64,000 nucleotides of DNA from Callorhinus ursinus. Its lineage: Eukaryota; Chordata; Mammalia; Carnivora; Otariidae. Each line of letters starts with the position of its first letter. Within the stretch, counting starts at the first letter, position 1. The stretch covers positions 1,094,463 through 1,158,462 of the forward strand of contig NW_020313044.1 of NCBI RefSeq assembly GCF_003265705.1, in the 5' to 3' direction. Below, in pieces: positions 21,331-32,822 of this stretch. The notes beneath the pieces are model-generated. The model worked only from the letters and a program-made list of their open reading frames with translations. It ran no database searches and was not told the DNA's origin. The position numbers were made by a program, and so were the translations under genes.

Positions 21331-22910
21331 AGAGTGGGACTATGCCTTTTCATCAGAATCAAGTTCCCTACCTCCCCTAGGAAACCCAGGAGGTACATGA
21401 TCACTGACAAACACTATACAAATTGGGAAATTTGCAAAGCTGTAGCTGAAGCCCAGCATCCCTGACTGGCACTGACCCACAGCTCTGTCTGCTGTACCAT
21501 TAGGCCCTGCCACTCTGTTTAGTTGTAAACCTTCCAGGGGAATGCGTGTCCAAATGGTATCCACTCATCTTACTATGAAGAATAAGCATGCTCTCAGGCA
21601 TCCCAAACTGATAAAGAACTTCAGCAGTAGCATCGCAGGCTCCTAAAAAAGACATGCATAAGCTAAATAATGCCTGCTATAACCATGGGACACTTCCTGA
21701 GAATTTTCAGACAAAACCTCCTTACCCCAATGTCATCTGAAGAACACCCCTCTCTCTGATTTCTGGGAATTCAGAAAAGAAGTACAAAACCAAGATTTCA
21801 GAGTTGCTCCTGGAAAAGCTTCAACCAGTAGCTCTCAGAAACAGGTATTATATCTAATTTCGTAGTCTAACAAAAATGCAAGGCATCTAGCTTGGTAGAA
21901 TTAATCTGGGATATATCTTATGATAATTCAGTAGAACCTAGACCTACAGCATTGTGTCAAGGAACCTCAATTCCTCCACAGAGCAAAAGAGGGAAAGAGC
22001 TCAAAGATCTCAGGTGTTTACTCATCCCTCTGAGAGGCCACAAGACACATCCACTTGCTCATACATTCAGACCTACAATAAAATTGCCTCTGGTGTTAGT
22101 GGGACATGGATTGTGAAGCAATGTCCCTGGAAGCCAGGAGTCTTGGGACTTTCATCTCAATTCTTTCATGGACTTATTTTGTAGCCCTAAGCATGTGAAC
22201 CCTTCTGTGCCTCAGTTTTGCCATCTATGAAAAGGGATTCCCTCTGTCCTCCTTTCTGAAAGAGATGTAGAGATGATACTGGAACAGCATTCCCTCTGTA
22301 CCCCCATGTTCCAATAGTTACCTCATGATATTGCTTGTAGGTGGGGAGAGATGGGCAGGAAAGGGAAACATATTACCCAAGCATGGTGCAAAAAGTTCAG
22401 GTTTTGGCCCTTCCAGATACTAGCTGTGTGAACACAGGCAAACTTCATTAACATCTATGGCCCTACAGTTATATCCATAAGAGAGAGAGTAATCCCTACC
22501 CTGCAGGACCATTGTGAAAACTGAAGATAATGTATGTACAGCAGCTGGACCCAGAAGGGTCTAAAGAAATAGCAACAATATTAAAATCTCTGACACCAAC
22601 ATAAGCCCTGAGGAGATTGCTCTTCTATAAATTTACATGCATTAGACCCAGCCCACAGATCAGAGTTAGGCTGAAAATCTATGGAAAACTCTAAGTTCCT
22701 AAAGATGATAGGAGAAAAACATGAGATGATTTCAAATTGCTTTCAGCATCCTTCCTCAATCCTGGTCATGTAGAAAAATATGCTCCAGCTTCACTCGGCC
22801 AAAGCCTTGGTGTCGTTCTGACAGGAAATCTCTTGTCACCCCCATGGGACCTGGCTTCACAACCTGACTACAGAATACTATGGGGAAGGGGGATGTGGAT
22901 GGTTGGAGGA
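21331..22910. other. Unique DNA with two MIRs
   Basis: Plus-strand MIR-like segments at about 22125-22265 (CTTCTGTGCCTCAGTTTTGC) and 22390-22570 (GATACTAGCTGTGTGAACAC). The rest shows no recognisable gene. Confidence 0.45.
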
Positions 22911-22925
22911 AGGGCTTGCAATTTT

Positions 22926-23111
22926 TTTTTAAGATTGTATTTATTTGTTTGACAGGAGATAGAGCACAAGTAGGCAGAGCGGCAGGCAGAGGGAGAGAGA
23001 GTAGACTCCCCGCTGAGCAGGGAGCCTGATGCAGGGCTCCATCCCAGGACCCTGGGATCATGACCTGAGCCAAAGGCAGACGCTTAACTGACTGAGCCAC
23101 CCAGGGGCCCC
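22926..23111 (-). mobile_element. Can-SINE
   Basis: Minus-strand copy ending GAGCCACCCAGGGGCCCC. Target duplication AGGGCTTGCAATTTT at 22911-22925 and 23112-23126. Confidence 0.95.
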
Positions 23112-23126
23112 AGGGCTTGCAATTTT

Positions 23127-23499
23127 AAATATGTGGTTCAGGTGGGTTTCCCTGAGGTGACAGTTGATCTAAGACTTTAAGGAGGTAAGGAAACAAGACA
23201 TGAGGACAGCTGAGAGAAGAGAGTCTAGGGAGAAGGTACAGTAAGTTCAAGGGCCCTGACGTAGGAGTGAGCCTGGTGGATTCAAGGAATTGCAGGGAGA
23301 CTGACACAGTGGGAGTGAGGGGAGAATAGAGGATGAGGTCCTAGAGGTGAGAGACCTCACAATATGGTCTCTAAAGTGATGGTCCTCTCTTAGGCCTCAG
23401 TTCTTCCTTCTAAAAATGAGGCAGAAAGATAATACTCAAGAACAAGGTACTTGAAAAGGGTAAAACAAAAAGACGACATAGTGAACAAATTAATGGACT
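23127..23499. other. Unique or ancient-repeat sequence
   Basis: The stretch AAGTTCAAGGGCCCTGACGT resembles an old interspersed repeat, but I cannot name the family. No gene seen. Confidence 0.35.
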
Positions 23500-23625
23500 G
23501 GGAAATGGAAGACATGAGTTCGAGACCTGGATCTAACACAAATGAGCTATGTAGCCTTGCAAAAGCCACTTCACTTCTCCAAGCCTGTTTTCTTACGTGT
23601 AAAATGGAATGATCCAGGCTAATAG
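23500..23625 (+). repeat. MIR
   Basis: GAGTTCGAGACCTGGATCTA, AATGAGCTATGTAGCCTTGC and ACTTCTCCAAGCCTGTTTTC follow MIR order. Confidence 0.6.
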
Positions 23626-23789
23626 ATATTTTTCTAATCTGAAAATTATATATAAAGTATTCTTCAACAAATAGCTGGACCAACTGGATATCCATATGAA
23701 AAAAGGGGGGGTTCATTCATACCTCATACAGTATAAAAACTCAAATGGATCATAAACCTATATGTAAATTTTAAAGTCATAAAACTAAA

Positions 23790-23876
23790 AAAAAGAAAAA
23801 AGACCAATAGACTTGCTTGAAAATGCACTATGAAGCACAATAAAGCAAAGTGCAATTAAACGAGGAAAAAAAATAA
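23790..23876 (+). repeat. Tigger-like terminal fragment inserted in L1
   Basis: AAGCACAATAAAGCAAAGTG followed by AATTAAACGAGG resembles a Tigger DNA-transposon end. It lies between CATAAAACTA and TATAAAACTTA, with A-rich sequence on both sides, inside L1 ORF2 sequence that is otherwise continuous. Confidence 0.45.
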
Positions 23877-24115
23877 AGTTATAAAACTTACAGAAGAAAA
23901 TACAGGGCAAAAAACACTGAGACCTTGGGTTACACAAAGATTTCTCAGATATTACACCAAAAGTATAGTCCTTTAAGGAGGAAATTGATAATACGGACTT
24001 CATCAAAATTTAAAACTTCTGCTCTTGAAAGACACTAATAAGAGAATGAAAAGACAAGCCAAACAGGGACAAAATATTTGCAAAGCATTTATCTGATACA
24101 GGACTTGTAATCCAA

Positions 24116-24307
24116 GGGGCTCCTGGGTGGCTCAGTCAGTCAAGTGTCTGCCTTCGACTCAGGTCATGATCCCGGGGTCCTGGGGTCAAAGCCCTGAAAA
24201 TCGGGCTCCCTGCTCACCTAGGAGTCTGTTCCTCCTCTGCCTCTGCCCCACCTCGACTTGTGCTCTCTCTCTCTCAAATAAATAAATAAAATCTTTAAAA
24301 AAAAAAG
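24116..24307 (+). mobile_element. Can-SINE nested in old L1
   Basis: Complete copy with flanks GGACTTGTAATCCAA (24101-24115) and GGATTTGTGTCCAAA (24308-24322), a worn target duplication. Confidence 0.93.
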
Positions 24308-25236
24308 GATTTGTGTCCAAAATATATAGAGAACTTTAAAAACTCAGTAACAAGAAAACAACCCAATTTTTTAATGGGCAAATAATTGAAAAGACATTTC
24401 ACCAAAAAAGACCTGCAGATGGCAAATAAGCACATGAAAAGATGCTCAGGCTCATTAGTCACTAGGAAAATCTAAATGAAAACCACAAGATACTAACTAC
24501 TACACATTTTATTAGAGTGGCTAAAATTAAAAAAGATTGACACATACCAAGAATTGGCGAGGATGTAGAAGAATTGAATCCTCATAAGATACTGATGGGA
24601 TCAGAAATAACACAACCACTTTACAAAACAGTTTGACATGTTCTTACAAATTAAAAAGACACCTCCCATTTGATCCAGTTACTCTACTCCTAGGCGTTTA
24701 CCTGCCCAAAACAAAAGCCTATGCCCACACAAAGACTTGTACATGAATGTTCATAACAGCTTTATGTGTAATAGCCAAAAACCAGAGCAATCCAAGGTCC
24801 ATCAACAGGCAAATGAATAAATGGTATATTTATATAATGCAATATTACTCAGGAATAAAACAGAATGAGCTATAGATACAACATGGATGACTCTCAAAAT
24901 AATTACGCTGAGTAAAAGAAGCCAGACACCCCCCCCCCACAAAGAAAATGAAGTACAAACTGCATACGTCACTTTTATAGAATTCTAGAGAATGCAAATT
25001 AATCTCTAGGGACAGAAAGCAAATCTGAGGTTGTCTGAAGACAAGGGTAGGAGGATGTAAGAGAGGTATTACATAGGGACGTGAGAAAACTGGGAGTAAT
25101 GGATATGTTGATTATCTTGATTGTGGTAATGGCTTCATAAGCACATACACATGTCAAAACTTATCAAATTATACACTTTAAAATATGCAGTTTATTGTAT
25201 GTCGACATACCACAATAAAGCTGTAAAAAAATGTTT

Positions 25237-25415
25237 TTCAGATTGATTGATTTGAGAGAGTACACGGGGAACAGGGGCAGAGGGGGGAAGGAGAGAGAAT
25301 CTTAAGCAGACTTGATCTCAATGCGCAACGCAGGGCTTGATCTCGAGACCCCAAAATCATAACCCAAGCTGAAACCAAGAATCAGATGCTTAACTGACTA
25401 CACCACCCAGGTGCC
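25237..25415 (-). mobile_element. Can-SINE, diverged
   Basis: Minus-strand copy ending ACACCACCCAGGTGCCCC. The flanks CTGTAAAAAAATGTTTT and CTATAAAAAAACTTTTTT form a degraded target duplication at the end of the old L1. Confidence 0.9.
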
Positions 25416-26693
25416 CCTATAAAAAAACTTTTTTAAGAAACACAAAGTATTTACTCCAGCTCAAGTCAGCAAACTTTACTAAGCATCTACCCTGCAGCAA
25501 GAGCTACGTCAGGTACATGAGAGGCAGAGACAAATGAAACCAGGTTATTGACCTCAAGGCACTGACAGCCTCGAGTGAGGAAGCTTTAAAGCAATTTCCC
25601 ATGCGCCCTGCACTATCACCATCCTATGGGGAAGGGAACAAGAACAGCCTCTGTGAGTGTTAAACATGGATCAGAGTTAACTCCCTTCCCTCTCTCACCC
25701 TAGAATCTTCAACCCACAAATTGAGAACATTCTTATTCTCCCCTCTCAGAACTTTAGAATGTCAGGGCTAGAACAGTTTACAGAGAGGACTGAGGCTCAG
25801 GGGGAAAGGGACTTGCTATCCACCACAAAGCTAGTCAGTAGCAGAATTAAATGAGAAGGCTGGTGAGAAGTATTTTTAGAATAAGTTACATTAAGACAAT
25901 ATGTATTCTCTAACTGAACTGACAGTGATTAATGGCTGAGGATTCTCAAATTCACACAGAGGCCTCAAATGGAATGAAGCTGCATGAGCTGACTTCTTCC
26001 TACATAGTGAGTCTTCAAAGAAATTCTATGAACAATCAGCCTCAGAGCATGTGAAACCTCAGCCTTTAAAGCTGACCATGGATTTAACTGTCAAGCTTTC
26101 CAGAACACTTTCCTTTCAGCTCGGTCACCGCTCAAAGCCTTCTCAGGGGAAGGCCTCTGCAGGTAGGTCAAGGGGTAAACAGGGGCAAATCTGTGCAGAC
26201 AGCATCTGTGGCTCGTGATCTCCCCAAGACAGACCATAATACCCACAGAGATGATGAACAAACAACAGATCTCTGTTTCTCCCTTTCTTCCTCCTTCTCC
26301 TGGCCTCATGACACATACCAAAAGCAATTCTATAATCACTATTTCCAGCTAAATCCACCCTCTTCTTCTCCGCTCCCTCCCAAACATACCTATACAACTC
26401 ATTCACCCCACTCCCTAGGAGTGAAGACATGCATCTTCTAAGTCCCAAGAATGGAGAAAAGAATAAGAGAAATGAGCAGGAATGGTTTTTGTCCGCATAG
26501 GCCAGTACTTGTACGGTAATAAACAACAGCCAATCTCTTAGGACTGGGCCTGGGATTCGGGGGAAGAGGGAGGGATCTGCTATACATAATTACTCAACGA
26601 CCCAAGATATTTAGCCTCTGCCATCTGGAATACACAACCCTTTCAGTTACTAAGGCAAGGACAGAAGGAGCTGAAGAGTCTCACAGCAGCAGT
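25416..26693. other. Mostly unique DNA with L2 and MIR fragments
   Basis: L2-like antisense sequence at about 25450-25600 (TACTAAGCATCTACCCTGCA) and antisense MIR at about 25740-25860 (CAGAGAGGACTGAGGCTCAG). The overlapping minus-strand ORFs at 26091-26526 are not recognised as any family. Confidence 0.45.
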
Positions 26694-26705
26694 TGCTTTG
26701 GCCTG

Positions 26706-26928
26706 GGGCGCCTGGGTGGCTCAGCCGTTGGGTGTCTGCCTTCAGCTCAGGTCATGATCCCAGGGTCCTGGGATCGAGCCCCGCATCGGGCTCCCTGCTC
26801 CGCGGGAAGCCTGCTTTTCCCTCTCCCACTCCCCTTGCTTGTGTTCCCTCTCTCGCTGTTTCTCTCTCTGTCAAATAAATATATAAAATCTTAAAAAAAT
26901 AATAAAAATAAAAATAAATAAAAATAAA
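26706..26928 (+). mobile_element. Can-SINE
   Basis: Complete young copy with an extended AAAAATAA tail. Exact target duplication TGCTTTGGCCTG at 26694-26705 and 26929-26940. Confidence 0.96.
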
Positions 26929-26940
26929 TGCTTTGGCCTG

Positions 26941-27249
26941 AAAGTGACATACACACCATTTCTGCTCACAACTCATTGGCCAGAAATATTCCTATGTGCT
27001 TACCTAAATGCAAGAAATGGGAAAAATACAACCCAGTAGTGTGCCCAGAAGAAGAGAACCAGATATGGGTGAACACCAGAAGTCTCTACCACAAAGGATC
27101 TGAAGTTATTAGTATCTTGATTCAAACAAGTCAGCTCACAGCCTCTACAAGGGGTCATGAAGGGCTTCACAATACCTCATGATTATCATTCTCCATTTTC
27201 TAAGAGAAAATGACTTTATTATTATCTGAGCATCATTCTATCATTTTTC
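26941..27249. other. Unique intergenic sequence
   Basis: Nothing recognised. Confidence 0.4.
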
Positions 27250-28030
27250 ATTTTCTAAAATTCCAGGGATGACAGTTTTGCTGTTCAGTCCTTAACCTTG
27301 ACTCTTCTCATGAATATTTGTTCCAAGTGACTCCCACTCTAGTGCTCATAGGACCACCAATTAACTGACCAAAACACTCCCTTACAGCTTCTTCCTAACA
27401 TAATGAAAAAGCTTCTTTCTATCCTGTTATTTCTTTTTGTCCTCCTACCTTCCTGGCACAGCACCACCACAATCACACACTCCTAAAAATGGTCGAGAAA
27501 AAGATAACTAAAAATAAAATTCACTATCCTTGAATCTGGGCCAGAAAGCCAGAACAAGATGATCAGCCTCTGTGTTTTTAATGGTCTACCCTATGTGTGT
27601 TTTAATGATCTTGTATTTTTAATAAAAAACAAAGCAAACCTCACCCCTTGCCCTTCCCAAGGTGGCCCTTCCACTCCAGTTAAGACAGTCATTTATTTTG
27701 TCCACAACATATGGTCATTGCAGTCTCTGGGCCTTTGCCCATCATCTCTTCCTCTGGTCTGGAAAGCAACCAGTTTTGATCCATAATTTCCTTCGTCCAA
27801 GACTCACCTTCCCTAGAGAGCCTTTTCTTGGCAGCCCTGACTCACACTGTGTCTCCGGCTCAGCACATGTGCACAAAGTCATCTATTCCCGCTGCCCACC
27901 CCTTCTCCATTTCTACACATAGTACCGTACTTCCAGGCCACCATCCTGTCCCCAAGAAAACTGTGAGCACCTCACTCACAGACTCAGGCCTTTACATCTC
28001 TGACCAGCACAGGGCCAAATCTACTTAATG
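27250..28030 (+). repeat. L2 (ancient LINE-2) fragment
   Basis: TCTCTGGGCCTTTGCCCATC, TCTTCCTCTGGTCTGGAAAG, AGAGAGCCTTTTCTTGGCAG and CTGTGAGCACCTCACTC match the order of the L2 3' region. The 5' limit is uncertain. Confidence 0.6.
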
Positions 28031-28128
28031 AGTAAAGATAAGATTACTGAGAGACCTTCTATCAGCTAGAGAAAATTAACCTTCAGAAATTACCCAAATT
28101 CCTCAAATCATAATATATAACAGGATGA

Positions 28129-28283
28129 GGGGCACCTGGGTGGTTCAGTCAGTTAAGCGGCTGCCTTCAGCTCAGGTCATGTTCTCAGGGTCCTGGGATG
28201 AAGCCCCGAGTTGAGCTCTCTGTTCAGCGGGGAGTCTGTTTCTCCCTCTCCCTCTGCCTCCCTCTCGCTCTAATAAAACACAC
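28129..28283 (+). mobile_element. Can-SINE, outer of a tandem pair
   Basis: Older SINE whose (AC)n-type tail received a second SINE. The outer target duplication ATATATAACAGGATGAG / ATATATAAAAACAGGATTGAG flanks the pair (about 28114-28128 and 28511-28531). Confidence 0.9.
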
Positions 28284-28288
28284 ACACA

Positions 28289-28490
28289 GGGGCGCCTGGG
28301 TGGCTCAGTTGGTTAAGCGACTGCCTTCGGCTCAGGTCATGATCTCGGGGTCTTGGGATCGAGCCCCGCATCGGGCTCCCTGCTCCGCGGGAAGCCTGCT
28401 TCTCCCTCTCCCACTCCCCCTGCTTGTGTTCCCTCTCTCGCTGTCTCTCTCTGTCAAATAAATAAATAAAATCTTTAAAAAAAAAAAAAT
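28289..28490 (+). mobile_element. Can-SINE in the tail of another SINE
   Basis: Young copy (GGGGCGCCTGGGTGGCTCAG to poly(A)) between ACACACACAC tracts (28278-28287 and 28492-28510). Confidence 0.95.
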
Positions 28491-28531
28491 ACACACACAC
28501 ACACACACACATATATAAAAACAGGATTGAG

Positions 28532-29732
28532 AATCCCTTTGTCCTATGAATCTTGCCAGAGTGAAGAAATTGAAGGTTAGTAACCAAGAATAAAACGAGA
28601 AAGTATGTGTTATTGGTTTATCTTCTCGTGAGTTCACATACAGCATCTGTTTTCTTACACATTTCCAAAGAGGATCACACAGGCATCTTACCAGCTCATT
28701 TCATCACAGGATAGCCCGCCTACCCACTGCAACTGACATTGTTAACCACTGCACCAAGCCACTCACGGTGAATTGTTTTAAGCACATTATCTCAAATAAT
28801 CAACATAACACTAGGAGAAAGCTCCCTACTGCTTTTCTAACCATACCTAGGCACAGAGTGCATGGTTGGACCTTCATGAAATGTATGACAGCCCCTTTCT
28901 GGCTCAATTTCCTGATCAGCAGAATGACAGCTATGCTCCCACACTCTGTAGGTCCTGTCTGATGAAATGAGACAGGGCCCTGTCTTCTGGATGTAAGGGC
29001 AGCTGAGAGCAACAGCATCCTATGCAGTTCACACTCGGGAAAGCCTTCCAGAAAATCTTGCAGAGCAGAGAAAGAAGGAGACAGATCATTTTCAGCCTTC
29101 CCAAAGCCTTCCACATTTATCCTGAGGGGCCTCAAGTGGCTTCACCAGACACCTTCAAAACAGCACCAGGCAGGGGTTCCCAGCTCCTCCAAGAGTATAT
29201 GACATTTGTCCTTGAAATCCATCCACCCAGTTGTGAGGAAGCTCAAGCCACATGGAGAAGCCACATCCAAGTGTTTTGGCCTTAGCTAAACCCCATCTCA
29301 CAGTCACTGTCAACAGGACAGGAGGAGAAGAGGAGTGTCCTTGTGTTCCACCCAGGCTTGCAGGTGGTCTGTGGGGAAGGTAAAGGATTATGGCTCAAGG
29401 CTGCCCACCAAGGTGAATACCAGCTCTCCACTTTCCCTGTCAGCCTGGACCAGGCACCCCACTCTGACCCTTTTACTTTTGTACACCAAGAGGAAGGGAT
29501 TGGCCATGGTCAAGGGCCTTTAATGAGCCCCTAGCTCCACAACATGGAACCCAACTGGGACCAGAACCCAGACTGATCTCACAGAAAGTGGTAGCCCATG
29601 TCACCTACTTCAGCAGCTAGAACAAAACAGGTTGAGGGCCTTTGAGTGTTGGAAAACTTCCTTGCAAGTTCATCGAGAAGATTCACACAAGAAAGTCATA
29701 TATATAAGTTGACCAAGAAAAACCATGCTGTT
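28532..29732. other. Unique intergenic sequence
   Basis: Balanced composition. Overlapping ORFs on both strands (28800-29135 minus, 29022-29285 plus) have no family features. No CpG cluster, splice-bounded exon or RNA gene could be supported. Confidence 0.4.
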
Positions 29733-29751
29733 AGAAAGGAAGGCCCTGGAG

Positions 29752-29850
29752 GTGGTGGCTGGCTCAGTCAGTAAAGCATGTGAATCTTGATCTCGGGGTT
29801 GTAAGTTCAAGTCCCACTTTGGATTACTTTAAAGTAAAAATTTTAAAAAG
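29752..29850 (+). mobile_element. Can-SINE, short variant hit by L1
   Basis: GTGGTGGCTGGCTCAGTCAG, then CTTGATCTCGGGGTTGTAAG and CAAGTCCCACTTTGG: an old, short SINE lacking the pyrimidine tract, ending AAAATTTTAAAAAGAA. Confidence 0.8.
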
Positions 29851-31661
29851 AAGGGGGGTGGAGCAGGATGGCGGAGGAGTAGGAGACCTGGATTTCGTCT
29901 GGTCTCAGGAATTCAGCTGAATAGGGATCAAACCATTCTGAACACCTACGAACTCAACAGGAGATCGAAGAAAAGAATAGCAACAACTCTCTGAACAGAA
30001 AAGCGACCACTTTCTGGAAGGTAGGATGGGCAGAGAAGTGAATCCGAGGTGATATTCGGGAGGAGAGACGGCGGGGGAGGGGGCCTCCGTAGGCCATTTC
30101 TGGCAAGTGAGAGCCGCGGAGCACAAAATCGGAACTTTTAGAAGTCGGCTCCGCTGAGGGACATCGCTCCACTGGCTAAGCTGGGGATGGAACGCTCGCT
30201 GGACAGTGTGGTCTCAGGACCCTCAGGGTCACAGAAAGACCGGGGGTGCCTGAGTGCAGCAGAGCTCCCAGGTATCGGAGCGGGGAAGCCAGCTGCAGAG
30301 ACGGAGCCGAGGTGCGGGCTCTCAGCTCGGGGTTGCCATAAACTGTGATTGGTGACAGTTGGGCCACTGCTCCTCCAGCAGGGACCCAACAAGCGTCAGA
30401 TCCGGGGAGACTCCCCTTCCTCCCCCGGGGAGGAGCAGCGCGGGAGCGCACCACAGGGATCTGCTGGGTTTGGAGACTCCACACGGGGTCGGGTGCCAGA
30501 GATAGAAACGCTCGGTCACAGGCCGGGTGAGCACAGAGTGCGGCCGGAGACAGGGGAGAGGAAGTGACTGACTGCTTTTCTCGGGGGTGCACTGAGGAGT
30601 GGGGCCCCGAGTTCTCGGCTCCTCACAGGTGGAGATTGGGAGGCCGCCATTTTCACTCTCATCCTCCAAAGCTGCACCAAGAGCTTGCAGGGAACAAAAG
30701 CTCCCGAGAGCAAACCCGAGCAGATTACTTAGCCTGGAGGGGCAAGGGCGGGGCAATTCCGCCTCCGGCAAATCATTTGGGAACCACGGCAACAGGCCCC
30801 TCCCCCAGAAGATCAGCACAAACAGCCAGCTGAGACCAAGTTTACCCATCAATGAGAACGGGAGAACTCCAGCGCTAGGGGAATACTGCCCATAGAATTC
30901 ATGGCTTTTTTACCATGATTCATTAGTCTTTCAAAGTTAATTTTTTTAACTTTTTTTTAATTTTTCTTTTTCCATTTTTCAACCAACGTCTTATCAATCC
31001 CTTTTATAAAAAAAAAATTTTTATTTTTCATTTTTAGAGTCATATTCTATCCCTTCATAGTAGTTACCCTTATTTTTGACATATATATATAAGTTGTTCT
31101 CTCCTTAAAATTTTGAGATACACTTTCTTCTAACATATCAAAATATACCCTAAATCTCTAGTGTATGGCTTTGTTCTAGTCTCCTGCCTGATCACATTCT
31201 CTCCCCTTTTTCTTTCTTTCTTTCTTTTTTTAATCCTCTTCATTCTTTTTTCAAGCACCTTCTCAATTCTTTTTAAAATTTTTTATAATTTTAATCTTTA
31301 TACTCATATGCCATCCCTTCATTGTATCAACCCTTATTTTGTATATATATAAGTCTATCTTTCTTTAAAATTTTAGGAGGCACTTTCTTCTAACAGACCA
31401 AAATACACCCAAAATCTAGTGTGTGGCACTGATCTATGCACCAGCCTGATCATATTTGATCATATTCTGTTTTTTTGTTTTGTTCTGTTTTTTGTTTGTT
31501 TTTATCTTTTTTTCTTTTTTTTTCTCTTTCTTTTTTCTTTCTTTCCCTTTCTTTTCCCCTGGTTTCAGGTCTTTTCTGATTTGTTTAGAGTATATTTTCT
31601 GGGGACGTTGTTAACCTGTTAGCATTTTGTTCTCTCATTCATCTATTCTCTTCTGGACAAA
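29851..31661 (+). promoter_or_regulatory. L1 5'UTR, CpG-rich head and AT-rich repeated tail
   Basis: The start AGGATGGCGGAGGAGTAG resembles the YY1-type site at L1 promoters. Bases 30050-30850 are the only clearly CpG-rich stretch in the window, as expected of an L1 internal promoter. From 30900 the sequence becomes T-rich and holds a roughly 260-base tandem duplication. Several overlapping ORFs here on both strands are composition artefacts. Confidence 0.85.
30990..31520 (+). repeat. Two tandem units of about 260 bases in L1 5'UTR
   Basis: CACTTTCTTCTAACA occurs at 31121 and 31381. TATATATAAGT, the AAAATACACC-type motif, TAGTGTATGGC/TAGTGTGTGGC and CCTGATCA recur with the same spacing. The preceding ATCCCTTCAT motif is likewise repeated about 260 bases later. 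Confidence 0.8.
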
Positions 31662-32741
31662 ATAACAAGACGAAAAAAATCACCTCAACAAAAAGAACAA
31701 GAGGCAGTACCGTCTGCCAGAGACCTACTCAATACGGACATTAGTACGATGTTGGACCTAGAGTTCAGAATCATGATCTTAAAGATACTAGCTGGGGGTG
31801 CCTGGGTGGCTCAGATGGTTAAGCATCTGCCTTCAGCTCAGGTCATGATCCCAGGGTTCTGGGATCGAGTCCCACATCGGGCTCCCTGCTCCTTGGGGGC
31901 CTGCTTCTCTGTCTCTCATGAATAAATAAATAAAATCTTAAAAAAAAAAAAAACCAGTATAAAAAAAAAAAGATACTAGCTGGGCTTGAAAAAAGCATGG
32001 AAGTTATCAGAGAAACCCTTCCTGGAGAAATAAAAGAACTAAAATCTAACCAAATTGAAATCAAAAAGGCTATTAATGAGGTGCAATAAAAAATGGGGGC
32101 ACTAACTGCTAGGATAAATGAGGCAGAAGAGAGAATTAGTGATATAGAAGACCAAATGATGGAAAATAAAGAAGCTGAGAAAAAGATAAATAACTACTGG
32201 AGACGAGGGCAGAATTCGAGAGATAAGCGATACCATGAGACGAAACAACATTAGAATAATTGGGATCCCAGAAGAAGAAAAAAGAGAGAGGGGGGCAGAA
32301 GGTATATTGGAGCAAATTATAGCACAGAACTTCCCTAATGTGGGGAAGGAAACAGGCATCAAAATCCAGGAAGCACAGAGAACCCCTCTCAAAATCAATA
32401 AAAATAGGTCAACACCCCGACATCTAATAGTAAAACTTACGAGTCTCAAAGACAAAGAGAAAATCTTGAAAGCAGCTCAGGAGAAGAGATATGTAACCTA
32501 TAATGGTAGAAACATTAGATTGGCAACAGACCTATCCACAGAGACGTGGCAGGCCAGAAAGGACTGGCATGATATCTTCAGAGCACTAAACGAGAAAAAT
32601 ATGCAGCCAAGAATACTATATCCAGCTAGCCTATCATTGAAAATTGAAGGAGAGATAAAAAGCTTCCAGGACAAACAAAAACTAAAGGACTTTGCAAACA
32701 CGAAACCAGCCCTCCAAGAAATATTGAAAGGGGTCCTCTAA
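31662..32741 (+). pseudogene. L1 ORF1 (RNA-binding chaperone), broken
   Basis: ORF1p normally coats L1 RNA as a coiled-coil trimer with an RRM and C-terminal domain. The expected start reads ATA at 31662 (then TRRKKSPQQKEQEAV), so the ATG is lost. A SINE splits it at 31797-31968. A stop (TAA, 32087) and a frameshift near 32190-32215 follow. The C-terminal frame is open from 32235 to 32741 (168 codons): RRNNIRIIGIPEEE opens the RRM, RHLIVKL and TYNGRNIRLATDLS mark the middle, and ARKDWHDIF with LYPASLSLKIEGEIK marks the C-terminal domain. It cannot give a full-length protein. Confidence 0.93.
31797..31968 (+). mobile_element. Can-SINE in L1 ORF1
   Basis: Copy with a shortened pyrimidine region and a long A tail. 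Exact target duplication AAAGATACTAGCTGGG at 31781-31796 and 31969-31984. It must be younger than the L1. Confidence 0.96.
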
Positions 32742-32822
32742 GCAAAGAGAGAGCCTAAAAGCAGCATAGACCAGAAAGGAACACAGACAATATACAGTAA
32801 CAGTCACCTTACAGGCAATACA

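Larger units (their letters stand above)
23655..25228 (+). mobile_element. Old LINE-1, ORF2 3' part and 3'UTR
   Basis: Diverged ORF2 sequence: an AACAAATAGCTGGACCAACT motif, then ATGGGCAAATAATTGAAAAG, CAAATAAGCACATGAAAAGA and GATCCAGTTACTCTACTCC. A 3'UTR ends CCACAATAAAGCTGTAAAAA. Many stops and indels make it far older than the 29851 element. A SINE and a small foreign segment interrupt it. Confidence 0.88.

Noticed and set aside
28198..28646. ORFs on both strands around a SINE pair
   Set aside because: They consist of SINE and (AC)n translation; the same peptides recur at other SINEs.
30138..30895. Several overlapping GC-rich ORFs
   Set aside because: They lie on both strands of the CpG-rich L1 5'UTR and reflect base composition.
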